Source: Bacillus sp. B-jedd
GTDB lineage: Bacteria; Bacillota; Bacilli; Bacillales; Cytobacillaceae
Direction of reading: 5' to 3'
DNA: 64,000 nucleotides
NCBI RefSeq assembly: GCF_000821085.1
Contig: NZ_CCXR01000001.1
Coordinates: 1,075,001-1,139,000 of the forward strand
This document shows, piece after piece, positions 17,899-26,702 of this stretch. Numbering within the stretch: position 1 is the first letter of the stretch; each line of letters opens with the position of its first letter. The notes under the pieces are model-generated. The model was not told the origin of the DNA and made no database searches. It saw only the letters and a program-made list of their open reading frames with translations. Position numbers and translations under genes: made by a program.

Positions 17899-18224
17899 TA
17901 TGCTTTCCTAAGCCGATCCCGTTTTTTACTGCACAGTCAACTTGACGTTGGCGAGCGCTTATCTTCTGGAAGGATACAGTGAAATCAAGAATCGTTTCCA
18001 TCCTGGACGACCTGAAATAACCTTCCAAACAACCAGTGTTGGAAGGTTATTTTTGCATCCGGTGTTAAATAGGCTCTTACATCAGTAACAGTGGCCTAAA
18101 AGGAATCATAATTTGATTTAGAGAGTACATGAATTATCTGAATGCCCAAATTGATTTTGACTTCATCCAACTCTCGCGTCAGGGTTCGGCTTACCCTGAT
18201 AATAAATATAAAGGAGAAGAAGAA
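17899..18224. other. Gap before the peptide precursor, with a terminator
   Basis: No gene is evident. A strong terminator is present at 18019-18054, although no plus-strand gene ends upstream; it may end a short untranslated RNA from about 17930 or be a relic. Confidence 0.4.
18019..18054 (+). terminator. Orphan Rho-independent terminator
   Basis: AACCTTCCAA and TTGGAAGGTT pair around ACAACCAGTG and are followed by ATTTTT. Confidence 0.75.
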
Positions 18225-18512
18225 ATGCAGAATTTTCATAACCAATTGCAAAGCTTGGAAATGGCCCCATACCAAGTTAGCGAGTTAACTCATCTAGATC
18301 CTTATAGCGAGGATGTAAGGTTTGGCCGTTGTGGCGGATTCGGCCGTTGCGGTGGATTCGGCCGTTGTGGAGGCTTTGGCCGTTGTGGGGGCTTTGGTCG
18401 CTGTGGAGGTTTTGGCGGCTGTTTTGGATTTGGTATTGGTTTAAGCTGCTTCGGCTGCTACAGCTGCTATGGCTGCTATAGCTGCTATGGCGGTTTTGGC
18501 ATTTGGATTTAA
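18225..18512 (+). CDS. Thiazole/oxazole-modified peptide precursor (heterocycloanthracin-like)
   Basis: A 95-residue peptide from ATG 18225, chosen because AAAGGAGAAGAAG stands directly before it. Residues 1-30 (MQNFHNQLQSLEMAPYQ...) look like the leader of the heterocycloanthracin/sonorensin family, with the F-x-x-x-L-x-x-L pattern read by the maturation enzymes. The core has two parts: five repeats of F-G-R-C-G-G plus one F-G-G-C, then a C-terminal Cys-x-x array (S-C-F-G-C-Y-S-C-Y-G-C-Y-S-C-Y). There are eleven Cys and three Ser suited to cyclodehydration to thiazole and oxazole. Genes for the ThiF-like, YcaO and SagB enzymes follow on the same strand. The product is presumably an exported antibacterial peptide; activity is inferred. 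Confidence 0.9.
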   Translation: MQNFHNQLQSLEMAPYQVSELTHLDPYSEDVRFGRCGGFGRCGGFGRCGGFGRCGGFGRCGGFGGCFGFGIGLSCFGCYSCYGCYSCYGGFGIWI

Positions 18513-18551
18513 CAGATGGCTCAGCTAATAGTGAAGGTTGATTTTCAAGAA

Positions 18552-18805
18552 GCTGATTGGAACGGAGGGGACTGACTCCGGCGGGATGCAGCGGCACGTG
18601 GAGACCCCTCGAAAAGCGGAAGCGCCTTGGTCAGCCCCGACAAGCGCTGGAGGGCCAGAAGGGGAAGTCGTTCTTTGACTTTACCTTCGGGAACGAAGCG
18701 ACCTCGAGGGGCTAGGCGCTGCAGCTAGACAAACAGGCGTCTATGACGCCGAGGAGGCTCCACGGTCCGCCCCGCGGAAAGCATATCCCCAAAGTGGAAA
18801 TCAAC
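18552..18805 (+). repeat. Dispersed repeat family A, copy 3, split by another repeat
   Basis: It begins GCTGATTGGAACGG, runs to GTGGAGACCCC at 18608, and resumes at about 18734 with the GAGGAGGCTCCACGG block, ending GGAAATCAAC. The 125 or so bases between are unrelated to copies 1 and 2 and form a second repeat. It lies between the precursor gene and the maturation genes. Confidence 0.85.
18609..18733 (+). repeat. GC-rich repeat family B nested in family A
   Basis: The block starts CGAAAAGCGGAAGCGCC and ends near GCTAGGCGCTGCAGCTAGACAAA. Its outer parts GCGGAAGCGCCTTG and GGGGCTAGGCGCTGC and the internal CGACAAGCGCTGG recall a palindromic repeat common in Bacillaceae genomes (my recollection). 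It interrupts family A exactly after GAGACCCC, so it was acquired after that element. Confidence 0.75.
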
Positions 18806-18855
18806 ACAAACAAGGAGAACTGAGGCAAAAAAGTAGAAGTTTCATCAAAAATGTG

Positions 18856-18878
18856 TCCCTGCGAGTATATCGCAGGGA
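18856..18878 (+). other. Perfect hairpin between precursor and maturation genes
   Basis: TCCCTGCGA and TCGCAGGGA pair perfectly around GTATA. No T-run follows. It could reduce read-through or stabilise the precursor mRNA so that peptide is made in excess of the enzymes. Confidence 0.6.
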
Positions 18879-18968
18879 TACTGCTATTTAGGAATTCATA
18901 AAGGACAAATTGAACTACATAAAATGATAGTGCGTAGTTTGAATCGATTAGGAATAAGGAGGAGCGGA

Positions 18969-20909
18969 ATGGCCAAATTGAACTCGTCCACGCGGCTGAA
19001 AGTTAGAAGAGATACATTTTATCTGCCTGATCCAGAAGGCGGAGTGTATTTTAGAAATAACGAAAGCTCATTCCGGATGAAAGGCAGTACTATTTATCAG
19101 TGGATTGAAATGCTGATTCCGATGTTCAACGGGGAGCAAACAATGGGGGGGATAACAGAGGGGCTAACGGACTCATACAAGAAGAGAGTTTATGAGATTG
19201 GAGAAACGTTGTACGAGAATGGATTTTTGCGGGATATAAGTCAAGACCGTGAACACCAATTAACACCTGCTGTTCTAGATAAATACTCTTCACAAATTGA
19301 ATTTATCGAGAATTTTACTGATTCCGGTGCATACCACTTTCAGGAATTCCGTCAGGCTAAAGTTTTGGCTGTCGGAGCTGGTCCGATACTCGTTTCATTA
19401 ATGAGTGCATTAATTGAATCTGGCCTTCCTAAACTTGATTTTCTCGCAACGGAATCGATACGAACGAATCGGCGGCGGATTGATGAGCTGGTGCGGAACG
19501 CCAGTGAAGCTGACTCCGAGGTGGAGGTTAAGGAAGTCCTATTCGAAAATAGGAGAACCACAGGCTTTTGGGAACAAGTTGTACAGCCATATGATTGGGT
19601 TCTCTATATCTCGCAGGATGGGAATGTAAATGAATTAAGGGAATTGAACGCTGTTTGCAAGGAGGAAGGAAAGAGTCTTTTGCCAGCCATATGTTTAGGG
19701 CAAGTAGGACTAACTGGTCCGGTCGTCCATCCAGACTCGGATGGATGCTGGGAGTCCGCATGGCGCCGCCTTCATCAATCTGCCGTTGGGGTCGATCAGC
19801 AAGCTGACAACTTTTCTTCAACAGCCGGATCGATTCTGGCAAATGTCCTTGCATTTGAATTTTTCAAAAAAACTGCCGGAATTGAAGCTTCGACCCAAAG
19901 CAATCAAATTTACATGCTTGATCTGGAAACAATGGAAGGAAACTGGTTATCATTCATTTCCCACCCGTTGGTTACGTCCGCAAACCGAACTCCGAGGCTA
20001 TTAGAAGACCTTGATTTAAGGATTGAAAATGAAACGAACCGTAACTCTCCGCCAAGCAAGCTTTTGGAGTTTTTTAGCCTGCTGGCTTCGGAAGAGATCG
20101 GGATTCTCCATTTTTGGGAAGAACGGAATTTACCCCAGCTTCCGCTTGCACAATGCTCTGTTCAAGCAGTAAATCCAATATCCGAGGGGCCGGCAGACCT
20201 TCTCCCGGAAGTGATTTGTGCTGGTTTCACCCATGAGGATGCGAAAAGGAATGCCAGCCTTACTGGCATTGAAATGTATGTATCACAATTGATTGATTCA
20301 GATAATCTGAGCTCTAACTTTATAGGCATCGGAGCAGGAGAAACAATCGATGAGGCCGTTTGCCGGGGGCTTCAATGCTTTTTGGATGAGGAATTAAAGA
20401 AAAGAAAGGAAGATCAACAGGGCAAGATCTTAGTTTTGCAGGAAGAATCAATTGAAGATCGTGAATGCAAATATTATTTAAACGCACTCACGACCTTGAA
20501 TGGACCATCATTTATCGAGATGGAAGAGGATATTCTGGGCTTTCCTGTCATCCGGGTAAGGTCGAATGGCCGATGCTACACGAAGACAGGGCTAAATTTA
20601 ACTTATGCATGCCGCAATGCCTTGCAAGAAGCCCTATTAGGAGCACAAAACGAGGATCAATCAATGGTAAGTCAGGAAACGGAGCCAGCTGGTTTTCCGG
20701 GCAAAAAAGAATCCAAACTCAGCATTCCTGCATGTGATGAGTTGACTCAATTGGAGCTGCTGCAGTCAGCCTTTCAAGTTTTACAAGAAAACGGGAAGCG
20801 TCTTTTTGTTTATGACCTCTCGTTCGAACCATTTCTGAAAGAGGAATTGGCAGGTGTATTTGGTGTACAGGTTCGAGAGGAGGAATCCTATTGGCGGCCC
20901 AAATACTGA
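18969..20909 (+). CDS. ThiF-like thiazole-containing bacteriocin maturation protein
   Basis: A 646-residue protein. I take the ATG at 18969 (MAKLNSSTRLKVRRDTFYLP) because AAGGAGGAGCGG precedes it; an upstream ATG at 18924 has no site. The start 'DTFYLPDPEGGVYFRNNESSF' and 'IPMFNGEQTMGGI' match the protein found in heterocycloanthracin clusters (TIGR03693 type, as I recall). A Rossmann segment 'AKVLAVGAGPILVSLMSALIESG' (about residues 130-152) resembles the E1/ThiF fold, but the ATP-activating Cys pairs are not evident. It probably helps bind the precursor or assists the cyclodehydratase. It overlaps the next gene by 19 bases, so translation is coupled. Confidence 0.88.
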   Translation: MAKLNSSTRLKVRRDTFYLPDPEGGVYFRNNESSFRMKGSTIYQWIEMLIPMFNGEQTMGGITEGLTDSYKKRVYEIGETLYENGFLRDISQDREHQLTPAVLDKYSSQIEFIENFTDSGAYHFQEFRQAKVLAVGAGPILVSLMSALIESGLPKLDFLATESIRTNRRRIDELVRNASEADSEVEVKEVLFENRRTTGFWEQVVQPYDWVLYISQDGNVNELRELNAVCKEEGKSLLPAICLGQVGLTGPVVHPDSDGCWESAWRRLHQSAVGVDQQADNFSSTAGSILANVLAFEFFKKTAGIEASTQSNQIYMLDLETMEGNWLSFISHPLVTSANRTPRLLEDLDLRIENETNRNSPPSKLLEFFSLLASEEIGILHFWEERNLPQLPLAQCSVQAVNPISEGPADLLPEVICAGFTHEDAKRNASLTGIEMYVSQLIDSDNLSSNFIGIGAGETIDEAVCRGLQCFLDEELKKRKEDQQGKILVLQEESIEDRECKYYLNALTTLNGPSFIEMEEDILGFPVIRVRSNGRCYTKTGLNLTYACRNALQEALLGAQNEDQSMVSQETEPAGFPGKKESKLSIPACDELTQLELLQSAFQVLQENGKRLFVYDLSFEPFLKEELAGVFGVQVREEESYWRPKY

Positions 20910-22831
20910 TCGATGGGAACGGGTTATTAGCGGATATTGTCTATCATCAATTATCCAAAAGCCATGCAATAAAGCGCCAAAGTATAGAAGAAGCCATTCC
21001 GGCCGGAACAGAATTAGCTCTGGTGCTCCACGATTCGTGGCAACCAGCGGTTCATCAAAAAGCGGAAAAACGATTCAGAGAGGCTGGGGTTCCGTGGCTT
21101 CGGGGATTCGTTTCATTCGGGGAAGGAATCATCGGCCCGTTCGTACGGCCTGATACCGAGGGATGCTGTTGCTGTGCCGATATCCGGCTTTTGACAGCAG
21201 GACCTGATCGCCAGGAAATGTGGCAATTTCAAGCGAAAATGGCAGCTGAAAAAGATATCAGGCGCGATGCTTGGGTATCACGAAGCGGATTATCTCAAAT
21301 GGCTGAGCTGGTCAGTCATGAAGTCGGGAGGATTCTTAAAGGAGAAGCCAGCAGCTTGGAAGAAAGCATATACATCACGAACCTAAAGACGCTAGCTGCC
21401 TCACGCCACTTTTTCCTGCCTGATCCAACGTGCCCAATTTGCAGTTCATTGCCAATTGATACATCTGAATTAGCCCGGATCCAGCTGGAATCAAGCCCGA
21501 AAATCAATAAAGGCAGTTATCGCAGCCGTTCGATGGATGATTTGAAATCTGTGTTAGTCAAAGATTATTTTGATTACCGGACCGGACTCCTGAATGGGAA
21601 AATGCAGGACATCCGGCTGCCGTTTGCTGATGTATTAATGAAAATGCCGCTGTTTGGAGGGGATGAGGGAGTAGCGGGGCGGACTAATTCTTATGAAATC
21701 AGTGAACTGACGGCCATTTTAGAAGGATTGGAGCGATATTGCGGGATTGGCCCCAGGGGAAAAAAGTCCGTCGTTCGGGAGTGTTACCGGAAGTTGGAAC
21801 AGAACGCATTGGATCCTGCCAGTGTCGGTGTCCATGAACCCGAACATTATGAAAAGCCCCATTTCCCTTTCAAAAAGTTCAATCCTGACGTCCCAATGGA
21901 TTGGGTTTGGGGTTACTCCTTTTTACAGGAACGGCCAATCCTGGTTCCAGAGCTGCTTGCCTACTATAGCTTAGGCTGCGGGAATGGCTTTGTTTATGAA
22001 ACCTCCAACGGATGTGCGATCGGCGGGAGTTTGGAGGAGGCCATCTTTCATGCCATCATGGAGGTCGTCGAGCGGGATTCATTCTTGTTAACGTGGTATG
22101 CCAAGCTGCCACTGCCCCGGCTTGATCTTCGTTCTGCAAAAGATCCTGAATTACAGCTAATGGTCGACCGTATTCAAGATGTGGCCGGATATGAGCTTCA
22201 TTTTTACAATTCAACGATGGAACACGGCATCCCAAGTGTGTGGGCGATCGCAAAAAACAAAAGAACCAAGGGAGTTAACATCATTTGTGCCGCAGCTGCG
22301 AACCCTGATCCTATAAAGGCGGTCAAAAGCACGATCTTCGAGCTTGCCGGAATGATGTTCAGGGATGACGAAAAATTGGAGGCAAACAGGCAAAAATATG
22401 AAAAGATGCTGCACGATCCGTTCGCAGTGCGGACGATGGAGGACCATGGAATGCTTTACGGACTGAAGGAAGCCGAGGGACGGTTTGACTTTTTATTAAA
22501 TGATCAACGACCTTTACGTACGTTTGCCGAGGAATTCGAAGAACCGCCGGCCAATGCTGATTTAAAGGACGATCTTCAGGATGTTTTGCAGAGATTCCGC
22601 CGTTTGAATCTTGATGTGATTGTCGTTGACCAAACCTCGCCTGTCATCGAGCGGAACGGATTATTTTGCGTGAAAGTACTCATTCCCGGGATGCTGCCGA
22701 TGACATTCGGGCACCACCTTAACCGCGTGAAAGGTCTTGAAAGGGTGCTCACGGTACCGATGCAGCTGGGTTTTGAGGAGGAACCGCTAACGTATGAACA
22801 GCTTAATCCACTTCCCCATCCATTCCCATAG
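20891..22831 (+). CDS. TOMM cyclodehydratase, E1-like domain fused to YcaO
   Basis: A 646-residue fusion from TTG 20891 with GAGAGGAGG just upstream. The N-terminal third is the ocin cyclodehydratase partner domain, with the zinc-type cysteines C-C-C-C-A-D (about residues 92-97) and 'DPTCPICSSLP'. The C-terminal YcaO domain has the ATP/Mg motifs 'NSYEISELTAILEGLERY' (about residue 261) and 'AIFHAIMEVVERDSFLLTW', and ends L-N-P-L-P-H-P-F-P, the proline-rich tail of azoline-forming YcaO enzymes. It would use ATP to turn Cys and Ser of the precursor core into thiazolines and oxazolines. It overlaps the ThiF-like gene and precedes the dehydrogenase by 24 bases. Confidence 0.93.
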   Translation: MAAQILIDGNGLLADIVYHQLSKSHAIKRQSIEEAIPAGTELALVLHDSWQPAVHQKAEKRFREAGVPWLRGFVSFGEGIIGPFVRPDTEGCCCCADIRLLTAGPDRQEMWQFQAKMAAEKDIRRDAWVSRSGLSQMAELVSHEVGRILKGEASSLEESIYITNLKTLAASRHFFLPDPTCPICSSLPIDTSELARIQLESSPKINKGSYRSRSMDDLKSVLVKDYFDYRTGLLNGKMQDIRLPFADVLMKMPLFGGDEGVAGRTNSYEISELTAILEGLERYCGIGPRGKKSVVRECYRKLEQNALDPASVGVHEPEHYEKPHFPFKKFNPDVPMDWVWGYSFLQERPILVPELLAYYSLGCGNGFVYETSNGCAIGGSLEEAIFHAIMEVVERDSFLLTWYAKLPLPRLDLRSAKDPELQLMVDRIQDVAGYELHFYNSTMEHGIPSVWAIAKNKRTKGVNIICAAAANPDPIKAVKSTIFELAGMMFRDDEKLEANRQKYEKMLHDPFAVRTMEDHGMLYGLKEAEGRFDFLLNDQRPLRTFAEEFEEPPANADLKDDLQDVLQRFRRLNLDVIVVDQTSPVIERNGLFCVKVLIPGMLPMTFGHHLNRVKGLERVLTVPMQLGFEEEPLTYEQLNPLPHPFP

Positions 22832-22855
22832 TGGAAGAGTAGGAGGACAAAAGAT

Positions 22856-24433
22856 TTGGAACTAGATACCTTTTTACACAAACTGCATTTTGACACGGAA
22901 AAAGTCTTCCCTTCAGATTGGGAGGTGGATTGGGAGGACGCGCCCCTTCCATATAAATTGTACCGTGGCTTGCCCGAAATCTCTCTAAACGCAGAAGTGC
23001 CGTTAACTCTCCAGAAGAGAGAAGAGGATCGGAACCCTAGTCTGGAGGAGCTTGGCCATTTCTTATGGTATGTATACGGTCTAACCCAGTTCGCCCAATC
23101 TCATATGCCTGATGGAGCTGACGGGAAAAATGCGGGCTTTACACAGTCGCTACGAAGATTTGTCCCTTCTGGAGGGGCGTTGTATCCAAATGAATTATAT
23201 GTGTATATGAAGCTGGATGATGCGCCAGATGGTATTTATCATTACGATGTAGCCCATCATCGTCTTATTTTGCTGAGGGAAGGCAATTACGATTCCTACC
23301 TATCGAGAAGCCTTGGGAATAGCCAGCCAATTTCGGACTGCTTTTGCACCGTTTTTGTCTCGACAGTCTTTTGGAAGAATTTCTATAAATACAATAATTT
23401 CTCCTATAGGCTTCAAGGGTTGGATGCAGGAGTGGTTATTGGGCAATCGTTGGAAACCGCAGATACGATGGGGTTTTCAACCCGGGTTTGTTATCAGTTT
23501 CTTGATCGGCCCATTAATCAATTGCTTGGATTATCCGAGCAAAAGGAAAGTGTATACGCGGTCATCCCGTTAAGCACGAAACCAATTCGTTGTGTTGGCA
23601 ACGGTGGGAGAGGAGAAATCTTTACTTCAGTTGAACTGTGCCGGGAAATTCCAGAGTTGAACCATGCTACCTATAACCGTTCGAAGCGAGTCATTGATTA
23701 TCCGATACTGAAAAGATTGAATGAAGAATCGATGTTTGATACAACGGATTCTTTTGTCAAAATAAAAAAACCGCAACGTGAGAAACTTCCCTTAGATTTG
23801 AAGCTGTCCATGCTCCCGGTTACAGAGAGCTTTTCCTATGACTTCGCAGCTGCTTGCAGGAAGCGGTATTCTCCCGGTCTTGATTTTACATTAGGAAATG
23901 TAAACCAAACACAATTGTCGACTCTTTTGAAAGAGACATTGTCTTTCCCATATCAAAATGACCTTGACGAGACAGAGGGGCAAATCGAGAAGCGTGTCTC
24001 ATTATATGGAAGTTTTTATCATGTAGAGGGAATGCCTGATGGCGCCTATTCTTATGAAACTGGCACTCATGCACTTCAGAGAATAGCCGTGGGGGATTAC
24101 CGGGAGTATATGCAATCCGGACTAACGATGCCTTTTGTAAATATGTATCAAGTCCCACTCTGTATGCATGTAGTTGGAGACAAAGGGCACCTCAAAGAGT
24201 GTCTGGGGTATAGAGGCTACCGCATTCAACAAATGGAAGCGGGCATTCTCGTGCAACGGCTGCTCCTAGTGTCGGGTGCTCTAGGAATGGGAGGGCACGC
24301 TATATTGGGATTTGATGCGAACCAATCTGATGAACTATTCAGGACCGATTCCAAAGGGAAAACGTGCTTGATCCAAATACCAGTCGGACCATACCGCCCA
24401 CGCGCCTGGTTAAAAGGTGGGGTGCTTGGTTAG
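22856..24433 (+). CDS. SagB-type FMN-dependent azoline dehydrogenase
   Basis: A 525-residue protein from TTG 22856 with AGGAGG ten bases before it. It holds two nitroreductase-fold halves: the first with 'RRFVPSGGALYPNELYVY' (FMN phosphate binding, about residues 99-116) and 'LGNSQPISDCFCTVF', the second from about residue 320 with 'CRKRYSPGLDF' and 'MGGHAILGFDAN'. SagB/McbC enzymes oxidise azolines to azoles with FMN. Double-domain forms are typical of Bacillus heterocycloanthracin loci. It is the last gene before a terminator; no dedicated peptidase or ABC exporter is in the cluster. Confidence 0.9.
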   Translation: MELDTFLHKLHFDTEKVFPSDWEVDWEDAPLPYKLYRGLPEISLNAEVPLTLQKREEDRNPSLEELGHFLWYVYGLTQFAQSHMPDGADGKNAGFTQSLRRFVPSGGALYPNELYVYMKLDDAPDGIYHYDVAHHRLILLREGNYDSYLSRSLGNSQPISDCFCTVFVSTVFWKNFYKYNNFSYRLQGLDAGVVIGQSLETADTMGFSTRVCYQFLDRPINQLLGLSEQKESVYAVIPLSTKPIRCVGNGGRGEIFTSVELCREIPELNHATYNRSKRVIDYPILKRLNEESMFDTTDSFVKIKKPQREKLPLDLKLSMLPVTESFSYDFAAACRKRYSPGLDFTLGNVNQTQLSTLLKETLSFPYQNDLDETEGQIEKRVSLYGSFYHVEGMPDGAYSYETGTHALQRIAVGDYREYMQSGLTMPFVNMYQVPLCMHVVGDKGHLKECLGYRGYRIQQMEAGILVQRLLLVSGALGMGGHAILGFDANQSDELFRTDSKGKTCLIQIPVGPYRPRAWLKGGVLG

Positions 24434-24562
24434 GAAAGGCGGTCAGGATTTCGGTCAGCGCGCCTGAAACGCCGGAAGAGCTTGTAAAAGGAGTGTTCCT
24501 CCTAAAGCTTTTATTGAATGAACTTGATTAATCGTAATGACAAACCATTATTATATTGTTCG

Positions 24563-24592
24563 CCACACAATTAAATGATTGTGTGGTTTTTT
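24563..24592 (+). terminator. Terminator of the modified-peptide operon
   Basis: CCACACAAT and ATTGTGTGG pair perfectly around TAAATG and are followed by six T. Confidence 0.9.
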
Positions 24593-24671
24593 GGCGCGTG
24601 TTAGAATGACTGAAATCCAATTGCAGAACAATTAGAAAGAATCTTAGTGTTTTAGAAAGGCAGGACCATTT

Positions 24672-25973
24672 GTGCAAAGTACCTTAAAAAAAGCGGACGT
24701 TGAACCTGAATGGTTAAAAGATTACATCCGCTCTCCAGAAAAACAAAAACAGCTTTATAAACGAACATTACTAGTTGTAGTCATGTCCCAAATTTTTGGT
24801 GGGGCGGGACTGGCTGCGGGTATCACAGTCGGGGCGCTCCTCGCCCAGGACATGTTAGGGACCGAAAGCGTAACGGGACTTCCTACAGCACTATTTACTT
24901 TAGGCTCAGCCGGGGCCGCTTTGATTGTGGGCCGCCTGTCCCAGCGATTTGGACGCCGATCTGGATTGGCGACGGGATTTTTGGCTGGAGGAATCGGCGC
25001 TGTCGGGGTGATTATTTCAGCCTTAATGAATAGCATCCTGCTATTATTTGCCTCCCTGCTCATCTATGGGGCCGGAGCAGCCACTAACCTTCAGGCACGC
25101 TACGCGGGAACGGACTTGGCAGACTCAACACAAAGGGCAAAGGCGATCAGTATGGCGCTGGTTTCGACAACACTTGGCGCTGTCGCCGGCCCAAACCTCG
25201 TGGATGTTATGGGCCGATTCGCTGTATCCATCGGAATTCCTGCTTTAGCCGGGCCATTTATATTGGCTGCCGCAGCTTATATCCTTGCTGGCCTTGTTCT
25301 CTTTATCTTTCTCAAGCCTGATCCGTATCTTGTGGCAAAAGCAATAGAGGATGCGAAAAGTTCAGCCGGCCATTCACATTCAGAGGAAATAAATGCTGGG
25401 ATCCAGAACAACAGGCGGGGAATTTTCGCCGGGGCATCCGTCATGGTTCTTACTCAATTTGTGATGATTGCAATTATGACGATGACTCCGGTCCATATGG
25501 GGCATTATGGGCATGATTTAAAAGATGTCGGCATGGTCATTGGTTTTCATGTAGGGGCCATGTTTTTGCCTTCTTTGGTGACCGGTTTCCTTGTCGATAA
25601 AATTGGCCGCGCCGCAATGGCTGTTGCCTCGGCCATCACCCTGCTTGCAGCGGGTATCCTGGCTGCCATGGGACCCGCTGATTCAATGGGGGTCTTGATT
25701 ACGGCACTCGTCTTACTTGGGCTCGGCTGGAATTTTGGGTTGATTAGCGGCACAGCAATCCTTGTAGATGCCACTCTACCAGCTACCCGGGCCAAGACGC
25801 AGGGGGCTATCGATGTGTGGATTGCCTTATCAGGAGCACTGGGCGGAGGTTTATCCGGTATCATCGTCGCGCAATCTAACTATGGAACCCTTTCAATTGC
25901 AGGCGCCTTGCTATCATTACTGCTCATCCCGATTATTTTTTGGGCAGGTATCAATAAACAGGGCAAAGCCTAA
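24672..25973 (+). CDS. MFS transporter
   Basis: A 433-residue 12-helix major facilitator protein starting at GTG 24672. The signature loop after helix 2 is 'GRLSQRFGRRSGLATGF', and helix 5 has a G-A-V-A-G-P motif. The N-terminus carries about 40 soluble residues. The substrate is unknown. It lies 240 bases past the modified-peptide operon, behind that operon's terminator, so it has its own promoter. Export of, or resistance to, the peptide is possible because no other exporter is present, but nothing in the sequence proves it. Confidence 0.85.
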   Translation: MQSTLKKADVEPEWLKDYIRSPEKQKQLYKRTLLVVVMSQIFGGAGLAAGITVGALLAQDMLGTESVTGLPTALFTLGSAGAALIVGRLSQRFGRRSGLATGFLAGGIGAVGVIISALMNSILLLFASLLIYGAGAATNLQARYAGTDLADSTQRAKAISMALVSTTLGAVAGPNLVDVMGRFAVSIGIPALAGPFILAAAAYILAGLVLFIFLKPDPYLVAKAIEDAKSSAGHSHSEEINAGIQNNRRGIFAGASVMVLTQFVMIAIMTMTPVHMGHYGHDLKDVGMVIGFHVGAMFLPSLVTGFLVDKIGRAAMAVASAITLLAAGILAAMGPADSMGVLITALVLLGLGWNFGLISGTAILVDATLPATRAKTQGAIDVWIALSGALGGGLSGIIVAQSNYGTLSIAGALLSLLLIPIIFWAGINKQGKA

Positions 25974-26087
25974 GGATTGCTATTAGACTTTCTTTTTCCA
26001 TTTGTTTTGACTTGAGTACCTATCCAAATAAGAGGAAATGTGGTAGTTTATGGATAATAGAGTCAAAAAAGTGAAAAAGAGGGGATT

Positions 26088-26654
26088 ATGATGGCTAGGA
26101 GGAAGACTAAAAAAGAAAAAGAACTAGAATCTTTATTTTCTTTAATATTTATAGTGCCAGCATTTTTAATCTATTTTGCTACTAATTCTATCCAGACAAC
26201 TGTTTCAATTACAATCGTCTACTGGGCTGTGGTAATAGCTTTGCTGCTAATTAGGAACAAAAAGTTAAGGGAAAGACTTAGGGCCTCAGGCATAAATGAA
26301 ATTGATAAAATGGATGGAATTAAATTTGAGCACTATTTAAAAGAATTGTATTCTGCTATTGGCTATACTGCCAAAGTGACACAAGCGAGTGGAGATTTTG
26401 GAGCAGACCTGGTTTTATCCCAAAACGGCCGGAAAATTGTCGTTCAAGCAAAAAGATATAGCAAAAACGTTGGCGTAAAAGCGGTCCAAGAAATTAAAGC
26501 CGCCCAATCTCATTACAACGCCGGTGAAGCTTGGGTGATTACGAACAGTTATTTCACCAAAGCCGCAATGGAACTGGCCAAGTCCAATTCGGTAAAGCTA
26601 ATTGACAGGGACCATCTCATTCAACAAATCCTTAACATGAAGAAGGCGGGCTAA
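26088..26654 (+). CDS. Membrane-anchored Mrr-like restriction endonuclease domain protein
   Basis: A 188-residue protein with two hydrophobic segments (about 17-33 and 39-56) followed by a PD-(D/E)xK nuclease domain. The core pattern is 'FEHYLKELYSAIGY' (residues 80-93), Asp107 in 'DFGADLVL' and Gln120-x-Lys122 in 'VVQAKRY', as in the Mrr_cat family. Proteins with this TM-Mrr layout are common in Firmicutes and of unclear role; defence against foreign DNA is suggested for Mrr relatives. No methylase or helicase partner is adjacent. A second ATG three bases downstream is equally possible as start. Confidence 0.8.
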   Translation: MMARRKTKKEKELESLFSLIFIVPAFLIYFATNSIQTTVSITIVYWAVVIALLLIRNKKLRERLRASGINEIDKMDGIKFEHYLKELYSAIGYTAKVTQASGDFGADLVLSQNGRKIVVQAKRYSKNVGVKAVQEIKAAQSHYNAGEAWVITNSYFTKAAMELAKSNSVKLIDRDHLIQQILNMKKAG

Positions 26655-26702
26655 AAAAAGATTTTAGAAGAAAAAACTTTATTCATAATAGGAGTTAGAT
26701 AA

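Noticed and set aside
18300..18420. Regular tandem repeats that could suggest a CRISPR array or minisatellite
   Set aside because: The period is 18 bases, in frame, and encodes the F-G-R-C-G-G units of the peptide core; there are no spacers.
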